Translations under genes and position numbers: made by a program
The notes under the pieces: generated by a model
Seen by the model: the letters and a program-made list of their open reading frames with translations, nothing else
What the model was told of the DNA's origin: nothing
Database searches by the model: none
In this document: one piece after another, positions 1-5,224 of the stretch
How positions within the stretch are numbered: position 1 is the first letter of the stretch
Layout of the letters: every line of letters begins with the position of its first letter
Assembly: GCA_002690445.1 (NCBI GenBank)
Contig: NZER01000500.1
Span: 1 to 9,152 of the forward strand
DNA length: 9,152 nt
Source of the DNA: Candidatus Pacearchaeota archaeon
Lineage (GTDB): Archaea; Nanoarchaeota; Nanoarchaeia; Pacearchaeales; GW2011-AR1
Reading direction: 5' to 3'

Positions 1-261
1 CTCTTCAACATTAACTACAACGTTAATAGCTGATGCTGCTATATTCACGGATACATCAATTTGTTCTGATGTGACTCCCGGTATGAACATATATGTTATC
101 GCCGTATCATTCTCTTCATCTACCTTTTGGACTACATCAAAGACTGATGGAGTGTTGTGGGTATATTGAGGTGTTCTAAAATTTGGAATGAGAAGCTCAT
201 CAATTAGATTAGAAAATGACGGTCTTCCTCTACGGAGGACATTTCTACGTGGTGTTAGCAT
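1..261 (-). CDS. Hsp20-like small heat shock protein, partial (3' end cut off by window)
   Basis: The first 87 codons of a leftward gene are open from an ATG at 261 to the window edge. Residues about 38-87 resemble the start of an alpha-crystallin domain: a Pro-Ser-Val-Phe-Asp lead-in, an acidic strand, then the YMFIPGVTSEQIDVSV segment (about residues 57-72), which matches the family pattern of a strand, a Pro-Gly-Val turn and a 'xxxIxVxV' strand. The next strand (NVVVNVEE) fits as well. In the family, such proteins are ATP-independent holdases that oligomerise and keep partly unfolded proteins soluble; Hsp20 homologues are known in several tailed phages. The start is well supported: an AAGGAG Shine-Dalgarno lies 10 nt upstream and a TTGACT/TATACT promoter precedes it. 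The domain's C-terminal half and the I-x-I tail lie outside the window, so the family call is good but not certain. Confidence 0.6.
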   Translation of the reverse strand, partial: MLTPRRNVLRRGRPSFSNLIDELLIPNFRTPQYTHNTPSVFDVVQKVDEENDTAITYMFIPGVTSEQIDVSVNIAASAINVVVNVEE

Positions 262-297
262 GTTTTACACGCTCCTTATTAATTTCCTTACCTTATT

Positions 298-327
298 AGT
301 ATACCTGATTTTATACGTCTAAGTCAA
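298..327 (-). promoter_or_regulatory. Sigma70-type promoter for the Hsp20-like gene
   Basis: Reading leftward, TTGACT (322-327) is followed by an 18-bp spacer and TATACT (298-303). The -35 box lies inside the last codons of the upstream 62-aa gene, whose stop codon is at 311-313. Transcription would begin near 291, leaving a leader of about 30 nt with an AAGGAG site before the ATG at 261. The two hexamers are identical to those of two other promoters in this window. Confidence 0.7.
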
Positions 328-499
328 TAGGTTCTGCAGACATATCGGCACTGACATTTAAACGGAACCAATTAACATAACAGTAGGGGCATACAACGCC
401 TGAGTTATATTCAGGATCATTATCTACTGCAATAATGATTGGAGCATCCGTTTCAAAATGATGTCCTTTTGGACATGTATATGCTTGTTTGTCAGGCAT
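311..499 (-). CDS. Small zinc-ribbon-like protein, 62 aa, function unknown
   Basis: This short acidic protein has a CPKGHHFET segment (Cys9, His13, His14) and a CPYC segment (Cys37, Cys40) followed by an aromatic YVNWF strand. This is consistent with one zinc site in a ribbon or treble-clef fold. No catalytic motif is visible and I do not recognise a named family. The start lies one base after the TAG stop of the upstream tubulin-like gene, with a GAGGTGAT ribosome-binding site inside that gene's last codons, so translation of the two is probably coupled. Its 3' end carries the -35 box of the Hsp20-like gene's promoter. Small single-zinc proteins like this are common accessory genes in phages; a role in nucleic-acid or protein binding is only a guess. 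Confidence 0.7.
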   Translation of the reverse strand: MPDKQAYTCPKGHHFETDAPIIIAVDNDPEYNSGVVCPYCYVNWFRLNVSADMSAEPIDLDV

Positions 500-500
500 C

Positions 501-1913
501 CTACACCATCACCTCGGTTGCTTCTCCATTAGTGTGTATTTCCAATTCTGCCTCTATCTCCGCTTGAACTACTGGTCGTTCATTATGAAGAACTGAAGTC
601 AGACTTGTGATATCCATCTTTGGATTGCGCACACTGGTTAATGGATATACTCGTACACAGTGTAGATATGGAGTATGCCCATCCCGTCCATATATCATAG
701 ACCCAAAGAACTTTATCCCTTTCCAGATTTGTCCTACTGTATTTATAAATAATCTGGTCAACAGTCCACGACGTACAGGCATGTTAGGTACGTACTTTAC
801 AGAGGTACTGCTAGGCATGTTTGCCGAAGCTAAACTAAAGCTCGCATATGGGTTTTCTTTGAAGAACCCTTCATTAGCTAAAGCGTTCTGTATCTTAGAC
901 TCTAGGATGGGTACTTCATCGACCTTTAGAGGTACACTACAGAAAATCATGCTTCTGGAATCATTCTCTTGATTACCATAGTCTGCCAAGCCAGAATGTT
1001 TCTGTAATGTCTCTTTGGCTGCTCGGATACCTAACATGGTTAATTCATCCGCTTTGCCTCGTATTAGGCGAGTACGACGGAATGGTGGTATTAAGCTCCA
1101 TGCCTTTTTAACGGGTAGACGATAAGCAGTAATACTACTCAGCCCTACCCAAGACCCTAGTTTCGCCCTAGTAAGACCAGAAAAGACATCAGTAATAGTA
1201 GGCCCACTCTGTGAACCCGACTGTGATGATGCTTCAATAGTAGCCAAAGCACATGCTAATTTATGGTCTGTGACATATGGATTGCCGATACGATCATCTG
1301 TTACCAAGAATTTTTCATCTGGTAACAAATTCATCATTTCATCCCATACATCAATCATCTGATCATGTAGCGTTGGATCTCTTGGAATGTCCAAAATGAC
1401 CAAAGATTTAGCATTAGGGAATCGTCTACGAAGACGACCATGTAGGATTGCACCTAAGAGACAATGGGAGCCAAAGCCCATAAAATGGACTATTAGTTGC
1501 GGAGGCGTACCCAACTGGTCAGAACGCTCTCCAAGTTCTTCAACAACTTTTTCTTGCTCTTCAAAAAGAGTTCCTGAATATGGAACATATCCATATGGAT
1601 TTCGATGAAATCCGGTATCAGTTGGGATGAACTGCGGGAAGAATATTTCAGTACCAAGGGTCGATCTCATTTGTCGCCCCTTACTGCTCATTCGTCTAGT
1701 AGTGTCATTGTTTATGTCATACAGTAAAGCACTCTGTACTCTATCTAGACATCCAACATCCCCAAGACGTTCTAAGGTTCCCCATATCCTATTCACTTGT
1801 GCAGTTCCACTTCCACACAGGAGTAGAGGCATTGAGGTATTAGTTAACCAGTCTCCCTCAGAACTTTCGTGTACTGCTAATCTATTTGACCTAATTTGTA
1901 ATCTATTTGACAT
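501..1913 (-). CDS. Divergent tubulin/FtsZ-like GTPase candidate, 470 aa
   Basis: I infer a tubulin/FtsZ superfamily protein from the order of motifs, not from strong identity. Seen: a hydrophobic strand then CGSGTAQVNRI (33-43), like the FtsZ nucleotide loop GxGGxGxNAVNRM; YDINND (65-70), like the FtsZ NTD loop; HFMGFGSHCLLG (143-154), in the place of the GGGTGSG signature; SLVILDIP (170-177), like the following strand; FLVTDDRIG (202-210), like FtsZ IPNDKL; then ADNVL-like DHKLACALATI (216-226); and TITDVFSGL (239-247), like the catalytic T7 loop NxDFADV. A second domain (about 320-380) is followed by an amphipathic hydrophobic stretch (384-409) and an acidic tail. Phage tubulins (PhuZ, TubZ) form filaments that position genomes or partition plasmids. 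Odd points: the signature glycines are not intact and the protein is longer than FtsZ (about 380). A nucleotide-binding fold of another type remains possible. The start has an AAAGGTG site 9 nt upstream. Confidence 0.5.
   Translation of the reverse strand: MSNRLQIRSNRLAVHESSEGDWLTNTSMPLLLCGSGTAQVNRIWGTLERLGDVGCLDRVQSALLYDINNDTTRRMSSKGRQMRSTLGTEIFFPQFIPTDTGFHRNPYGYVPYSGTLFEEQEKVVEELGERSDQLGTPPQLIVHFMGFGSHCLLGAILHGRLRRRFPNAKSLVILDIPRDPTLHDQMIDVWDEMMNLLPDEKFLVTDDRIGNPYVTDHKLACALATIEASSQSGSQSGPTITDVFSGLTRAKLGSWVGLSSITAYRLPVKKAWSLIPPFRRTRLIRGKADELTMLGIRAAKETLQKHSGLADYGNQENDSRSMIFCSVPLKVDEVPILESKIQNALANEGFFKENPYASFSLASANMPSSTSVKYVPNMPVRRGLLTRLFINTVGQIWKGIKFFGSMIYGRDGHTPYLHCVRVYPLTSVRNPKMDITSLTSVLHNERPVVQAEIEAELEIHTNGEATEVMV
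1879..1911. repeat. 12-bp direct repeat at the 5' end of the tubulin-like gene
   Basis: AATCTATTTGAC occurs at 1879-1890 and again at 1900-1911, a 21-bp period that keeps reading frame. It encodes the repeated Ser-Asn-Arg-Leu in the first 12 residues of the protein. It may be a small in-frame duplication or a protein motif; no function is evident. Confidence 0.5.
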
Positions 1914-1982
1914 GATTTTTACACCTTTGTATATTTTTGACCTTTATAAGTTCCGCCCCACCCCGCGTAAGACCACTCCATC

Positions 1983-2032
1983 TTGTTTGTTTCAGTCGCC
2001 TATAGAGAGGCAGTTCTGACTGAAACAAACAA
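1983..2032 (-). other. Intergenic perfect 15-bp stem-loop
   Basis: TTGTTTGTTTCAGTC (1983-1997) and GACTGAAACAAACAA (2018-2032) are exact reverse complements around a 20-nt loop that can fold a further GCCT/AGGC mini-stem (1998-2001 with 2008-2011). The element starts 25 nt past the stop of the IS110-like gene and lies about 70 nt before the tubulin-like gene, in the transcribed direction of both. Neither side carries the run of T expected of an intrinsic terminator. On the leftward strand it is followed by a G-rich stretch (1953-1967) with two GGGG runs. It may be an mRNA processing or stability element, an attenuator or a structured RNA; function unknown. Confidence 0.75.
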
Positions 2033-2056
2033 TTTGATGCGATGGCCTTATAAGCT

Positions 2057-3154
2057 TTACTCCATCGGCCAGTTAGGTGGCGCAATAAAGTCTGTGTGGC
2101 CTGAGTTAGGCCGATCTAGGATGTACGGCTTGGGTGGCGGAGTACCATATTCCAGTTCATAGGCCACATGGTGCCAGTGAGACAAGAATAGTTTTACCGC
2201 ATACCTCTTAGCACGTGCATGTAAGTGTGCAGGGGGAAGCTTGCCTAATACATAGGACTTGTAGGCATCAGTAGACCGTCCTACACGTTCTAGCTTGGCA
2301 GCAGCTTGTTCAGCATACTTACCAGACTCATTGTTTTGAGTCTCCCACATCTTTCGTGACGCATATACGTGACCATACACATCGGCTTCATGGTTGCTAA
2401 CTTTTACGAAAGATTCACCAGCTTTCCAACAAATCAATTTCAAGTCTGCATTGTAAGGGCGTTTGGACAATGTTTTGATGATATTGTCCTTACTAAGGTA
2501 ATCTCCCTTACCTGTAGAGTCTGCAAACCGTTGCACTTGTTCCATCAGAGTATCCGCTTTACGGTTAGCTTCTGTGGCTATTTGTGCAAACTGTTCATCT
2601 GAAACAGAGCCGCTGATACCGCCTGTGAGTTCTCGGAGTAGTTTAGCGGACTTTTCTTTTCCCAACCAATCTAGAGTTGGGTCTAATCCTGCAAACCGCC
2701 ATATATGTCCGACAGTAGGTGCTTTTTCTATATCAATATGAGCAAGTAGCCCCGCTGATATGACTGGCCCTATGCCTCGTATGGACTCTGCCCACTGTCC
2801 AATTTGTCGTCCACCAGAGGCTACGGCTAACAAACCTTGAATGTTCTTTTCAGTAATCTGAACCCCATTCAATACGAATGAAAACATTGATGCAGCTTCG
2901 CCTTGTTTGCCTAGAGCACTGATTCGGTTTCCTAAAAGCTTCCGTAAATCTTGTACTCCATAGTAACTAGAAACCAAAAATCGAATCTCATCTTTGGTCA
3001 TAAGTGCTGGGTCTGAACCGATTAGGCTCTTAATGTCTTTAGTCATTCGCTGGACGAGTTCTATGCGGAACTCTTTCGATAGATCTAAAACATCTGACTC
3101 AAACTCTTCCTCGTCACCTCGTCCTGATGCCGTGCCTGTGAATGTGTCTACCAT
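2057..3154 (-). CDS. IS110-family C-terminal (Transposase_20) domain protein without the DEDD domain, 365 aa
   Basis: Residues about 120-160 carry the hallmark of the IS110/IS116/IS902 transposase C-terminal domain: SIRGIGPVISAGLLA (124-138), a helix-hairpin-helix-like segment, then an Asp-Ile strand and WRFAGLDPT (152-160). Later LSKRPYNADLKLICWKAGES (229-248) fits the family's 'GNxxLRxxLxxAA' helix, and a helical tail reaches AKRYAVKLFLSHWHHVAYE (315-333). Residues about 56-120 resemble the coiled-coil linker that precedes this domain. The N-terminal RuvC-like DEDD nuclease domain of real IS110 transposases is absent: residues 1-55 are acidic and unrelated, and no IS ends are visible. The product is therefore probably a domesticated DNA-binding protein, perhaps for recombination or DNA structure recognition, rather than an active transposase. 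It has its own TTGACT/TATACT promoter and an AAAGG site 10 nt before the ATG. The domain call is firm; the role is unknown. Confidence 0.8.
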   Translation of the reverse strand: MVDTFTGTASGRGDEEEFESDVLDLSKEFRIELVQRMTKDIKSLIGSDPALMTKDEIRFLVSSYYGVQDLRKLLGNRISALGKQGEAASMFSFVLNGVQITEKNIQGLLAVASGGRQIGQWAESIRGIGPVISAGLLAHIDIEKAPTVGHIWRFAGLDPTLDWLGKEKSAKLLRELTGGISGSVSDEQFAQIATEANRKADTLMEQVQRFADSTGKGDYLSKDNIIKTLSKRPYNADLKLICWKAGESFVKVSNHEADVYGHVYASRKMWETQNNESGKYAEQAAAKLERVGRSTDAYKSYVLGKLPPAHLHARAKRYAVKLFLSHWHHVAYELEYGTPPPKPYILDRPNSGHTDFIAPPNWPME

Positions 3155-3228
3155 AAACCTTTTTCCTTTGCGCCTGTTATAGTCCCGCGCTGGACTTGGT
3201 ATTTAACCTCTTTCGAAGTCATATTGTT

Positions 3229-3258
3229 AGTATACACAATGTTCGATGGCTAAGTCAA
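3229..3258 (-). promoter_or_regulatory. Sigma70-type promoter for the IS110-domain gene
   Basis: Leftward TTGACT (3253-3258), an 18-bp spacer and TATACT (3229-3234). The TGA stop of the upstream HTH/zinc gene lies within the -35 box. The expected start near 3222 leaves a leader of about 67 nt to the ATG at 3154. The hexamers plus the following TAG and AA are the same as at 298-327. Confidence 0.7.
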
Positions 3259-4166
3259 CCCCCTAATTTAGGCGTGATTTCGGGCAATAATTCACCCATA
3301 TACTGAGACGCTAGGTTTTTATATTGTTGGCCTAATCCGTTGATATTGTTATATTCTTCTATCGATGTGATGAATATCTGATTCGTGATAAAGGAAATTT
3401 GATAATGCTGTTTAATGATTTCGAACCATCTACCTAATCCATTAGTTTTACCAATCTTAGTTTTAATAAAGTCTCTAAAACCATCTTCTAAAGGACTAGA
3501 TGTGTATTCTATTTTTGCAGTAGGAATATTATTGCGACACGTTAAACATGCCCATGTTACGTTCAGTGGATGCCTATAGTCGGAGTGGACAGCCTGGGTA
3601 TTGGAATCTCCACATTGAAAACAAACGTCTTTAATTAGAGTTCCATTCTTTAGTGCTTTGTAAACTTGATAATATGCTCGTTGTCGTTCTGGATGTTTTT
3701 GAGATAAAGCACGAGTAGTCTTGATATGACTCTCTTTACCTTTCTCAGTTCTATAGTAATTACGCTGCCATTCGGCTCTACAATCTAAACAACGAGTTTC
3801 ATATCCTGAAAAGGATATGTTACTTTTCGCAAAGTGCTCTAATAGTTTGTAGGCTTTACATGCACGACATTGATAATATTGACCAGGATGTCGTTCTAAT
3901 ATTTTGGCATGCGTCCTACAGAAAATAGCCTTTTTACTAATAATCTTTCCACAAGATTTACAATGATTATTAGTGGGGGGTGCTCGATGGTGTCGTTCTT
4001 CTCCGATTGAATCTAATAAATTACAGATTCTTTGACGAGAAACACCAAAAATACGACTAAGTTCTGCGGTGTTGATGCGACCTGTAGGATTATCAACTAT
4101 ATATTTTTCTAACTGTTGCCTTGTATTTAGCTCTACCAAACCAGTCCACCCTTCTATATTCGTCAC
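3255..4166 (-). CDS. Helix-turn-helix and multi-zinc-finger DNA-binding protein, 303 aa
   Basis: Residues about 31-52 form a convincing helix-turn-helix (TAELSRIFGVSRQRICNLL), which suggests sequence-specific DNA binding. Three cysteine clusters follow: Cys69/Cys72 with Cys83/His86; Cys100/Cys103 with Cys126/Cys129, in the 'CxxC...F...CxxC...Y' pattern of endonuclease VII-like and related phage zinc domains; and Cys182/Cys185 with Cys207/Cys210 enclosing VHSDYRHPLNVTW, which resembles the 'HHxDYxxPLxVxWLC' segment of phage HNH-like zinc proteins. The usual second histidine is replaced (VHS) and no clear catalytic set is visible, so nuclease activity is unproven. It could be a regulator, an HNH relic or a homing-type nuclease with an HTH specificity domain. 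The GTG start at 4166 has no ribosome-binding site; an in-frame TTG at 4139 is preceded by AGAAGGG with 9-nt spacing and is a serious alternative that keeps all domains. Confidence 0.75.
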   Translation of the reverse strand: MTNIEGWTGLVELNTRQQLEKYIVDNPTGRINTAELSRIFGVSRQRICNLLDSIGEERHHRAPPTNNHCKSCGKIISKKAIFCRTHAKILERHPGQYYQCRACKAYKLLEHFAKSNISFSGYETRCLDCRAEWQRNYYRTEKGKESHIKTTRALSQKHPERQRAYYQVYKALKNGTLIKDVCFQCGDSNTQAVHSDYRHPLNVTWACLTCRNNIPTAKIEYTSSPLEDGFRDFIKTKIGKTNGLGRWFEIIKQHYQISFITNQIFITSIEEYNNINGLGQQYKNLASQYMGELLPEITPKLGG

Positions 4167-4187
4167 ACTAAAAAGAGGCTCTGTATA

Positions 4188-4216
4188 ATTATACCAATAG
4201 TAAAGCTAAATGGCAA
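4188..4216 (-). promoter_or_regulatory. Sigma70-type promoter for the HTH/zinc gene
   Basis: Leftward TTGCCA (4211-4216), a 17-bp spacer and a consensus TATAAT (4188-4193). The -10 box is part of a 12-bp palindrome GTATAATTATAC (4183-4194). It lies between the exonuclease stop and the HTH gene, so that gene can be transcribed on its own. The start point would be near 4181, giving only about 15 nt before the GTG at 4166, or about 42 nt before the TTG at 4139. Confidence 0.7.
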
Positions 4217-4220
4217 TACC

Positions 4221-4793
4221 CTAACGATGTATGTTGGCTATGTAGGGTAGCAAGGCCCAATATGCTCTGGTGAGTACTATGACATCCATCTCACAATGCT
4301 TAACTACATCTTTCATAGCTTTAGGGCTGCCCCGCATCGCTGACTTCCATGTGTCCCACGTCAATGGAGTCTTACCTTCATCATGTCCGATACCTAGAAA
4401 TTGTTGGACTGATATTAATCGTCGGCTTCCTATGCGGTTGGACGTTCCACCAGCATAATACATAGCATCTATGTGAAATTGTATTCTAGTGGGACGCTCT
4501 CCATGAAACATCAAACGGGCATTAAGGAATGGGATATCAAACATTTTTCCATTCCAAGTGACGATACCGTTATATTTTTCTATTTCATCTCTAATCGCTA
4601 TTACTAGTTCTTTATCGGGGTTTGGGTCGAATGGATCTTCAATCTTTAATTTGATGGTATAAGGCTTATTCAGACTGTCGTGATGGTTAGAATAGTAACC
4701 AGGTGGAACAATCTCATGAAAACTTGCACACAAGATGATTCCCATGTTTGCCTTTAAGTCTGTCGTTTCTATGTCGAATGAAGCTATTCGCAT
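4221..4793 (-). CDS. DEDD-type 3'-5' exonuclease (RNase H-like, PolB-exonuclease/YprB type), 190 aa
   Basis: The exonuclease motifs are in order: Exo I FDIETTDL (Asp7, Glu9), Exo II WNGKMFDIPFLNARL (Asn81, Asp86) and Exo III KHCEMDVIVL (His166, Asp170). The four acidic residues Asp7, Glu9, Asp86 and Asp170 would bind two metal ions and remove nucleotides from 3' ends. The spacing of Exo III is that of the DEDDy group (residue x3 Asp), with histidine where tyrosine is usual; this variant is seen in some viral and prokaryotic stand-alone RNase H-like exonucleases. There is no polymerase domain, so it probably works as a separate proofreading or DNA-processing nuclease in replication or repair. 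A strong AGGAGG site stands 5 nt before the ATG. It is the first gene of the leftward arm, immediately beside the divergent control region. Confidence 0.85.
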   Translation of the reverse strand: MRIASFDIETTDLKANMGIILCASFHEIVPPGYYSNHHDSLNKPYTIKLKIEDPFDPNPDKELVIAIRDEIEKYNGIVTWNGKMFDIPFLNARLMFHGERPTRIQFHIDAMYYAGGTSNRIGSRRLISVQQFLGIGHDEGKTPLTWDTWKSAMRGSPKAMKDVVKHCEMDVIVLTRAYWALLPYIANIHR

Positions 4794-4804
4794 GAATCCC
4801 TCCT

Positions 4805-4819
4805 GTCCATAATATGGAC
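4805..4819. promoter_or_regulatory. Perfect 15-bp palindrome, candidate operator before the exonuclease gene
   Basis: GTCCATAATATGGAC is a perfect palindrome with 7-bp arms around one central base. It falls at about +1 to +15 of the predicted leftward transcript and ends just before the AGGAGG site. The arms are too close for a good RNA hairpin, so a dimeric DNA-binding repressor site is the likelier reading. Confidence 0.5.
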
Positions 4820-4857
4820 TTGATATATCATCTAACTTTTTTGGGAAATTATCAAGT
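4818..4857 (-). promoter_or_regulatory. Leftward promoter candidate flanked by an 8-bp inverted repeat
   Basis: ACTTGATA (4818-4825) and TATCAAGT (4850-4857) are inverted repeats 24 bp apart. Between and overlapping them, leftward, lie TTGATA (4850-4855) and GATGAT (4827-4832) at 17-bp spacing, a moderate -35/-10 match (5/6 and 4/6). The left copy abuts the 15-bp palindrome. The arrangement suggests a regulated promoter for the exonuclease gene. Confidence 0.45.
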
Positions 4858-4886
4858 GCGTTAAAGTATATATAATATTATTGTAT

Positions 4887-4915
4887 TTGTTATATTACTA
4901 ATATCAGTATATAAT
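4887..4915 (+). promoter_or_regulatory. Rightward promoter for the 73-aa zinc protein
   Basis: TTGTTA (4887-4892), a 17-bp spacer and a consensus TATAAT (4910-4915) lie in a very AT-rich stretch (about 4860-4926). The start point would be near 4922, leaving about 26 nt before the ATG at 4948, with AAGGAG 5 nt upstream of it. Other TATAAT-like strings nearby make the exact -10 uncertain. An AT-rich divergent segment like this could also hold an origin, but no iterons are visible. Confidence 0.55.
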
Positions 4916-4947
4916 ATATAGATATATTCTTAGGTTAAGGAGAACTG

Positions 4948-5169
4948 ATGGTAGAGGTTTATTTTTCAGTTACTGAGACTACTGATGGGGTAGAACAACA
5001 TGAATGTTGTCCACAATGTGGGTCTATTGGAGTTGTTCATTTTGAAGATTCAAACATGCTTCCTGATGTTCCACACCGATGTTTACGTTGTGATTGGAAA
5101 TGGGGTGGATGTACATTTTCTTCAGGAACAACACCATTAGAACGATTAAGTTCAGTATTGACTTCATAG
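4948..5169 (+). CDS. Small zinc-ribbon protein, 73 aa
   Basis: CPQCGS (Cys21, Cys24) and CLRCDWKW (Cys45, Cys48) form two zinc knuckles about 20 residues apart, the classic zinc-ribbon arrangement; Cys20 and Cys55 are extra cysteines. Zinc ribbons occur in transcription factors, primases and many small viral proteins, so the fold is clear but the role is not. As first gene of the rightward arm, next to the divergent control region, a regulatory or replication-accessory function is plausible but only inferred. The ATG is set by AAGGAG at 5-nt spacing. The last codons contain the -35 box of the next gene's promoter. Confidence 0.8.
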   Translation: MVEVYFSVTETTDGVEQHECCPQCGSIGVVHFEDSNMLPDVPHRCLRCDWKWGGCTFSSGTTPLERLSSVLTS

Positions 5170-5186
5170 TTTAAATTTGGTATACT
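5158..5186 (+). promoter_or_regulatory. Sigma70-type promoter for the ChrB-like gene and dnaX
   Basis: TTGACT (5158-5163), a 17-bp spacer and TATACT (5181-5186). The -35 box overlaps the final codons of the 73-aa gene. The start near 5193 leaves about 32 nt to the ATG at 5225. A small AGAAC/GTTCT inverted repeat (5188-5202) straddles the start point. The hexamers are identical to those of the two leftward promoters at 298-327 and 3229-3258. Confidence 0.75.
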
Positions 5187-5224
5187 TAGAACAATAGGTT
5201 CTTAATAAGGTATAAAGGTGTTAT

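Noticed and set aside
607..2019. Rightward frames opposite the tubulin-like gene
   Set aside because: Their products are shadow-like with no motifs, no ribosome-binding sites and no promoter; the opposite strand has a well-supported gene.
1983..2032. Stem-loop as an intrinsic terminator
   Set aside because: The stem is long and perfect but no T-run follows on either strand; the 20-nt loop is also atypical.
1903..2085. 60-codon leftward frame bridging the gap between the IS110-domain gene and the tubulin-like gene
   Set aside because: It starts at a TTG without a ribosome-binding site inside one gene, ends inside another, and its sequence is dictated by the stem-loop and G-rich tract. It looks like chance open frame.
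2057..3154. A complete IS110-family insertion sequence
   Set aside because: The DEDD catalytic domain is missing, no element ends or target duplication are seen, and the gene has a viral-type promoter shared with its neighbours.
4860..4926. Replication origin with iterons
   Set aside because: The stretch is very AT-rich but shows no clear repeated binding sites beyond simple TA-rich strings; promoter function explains it.
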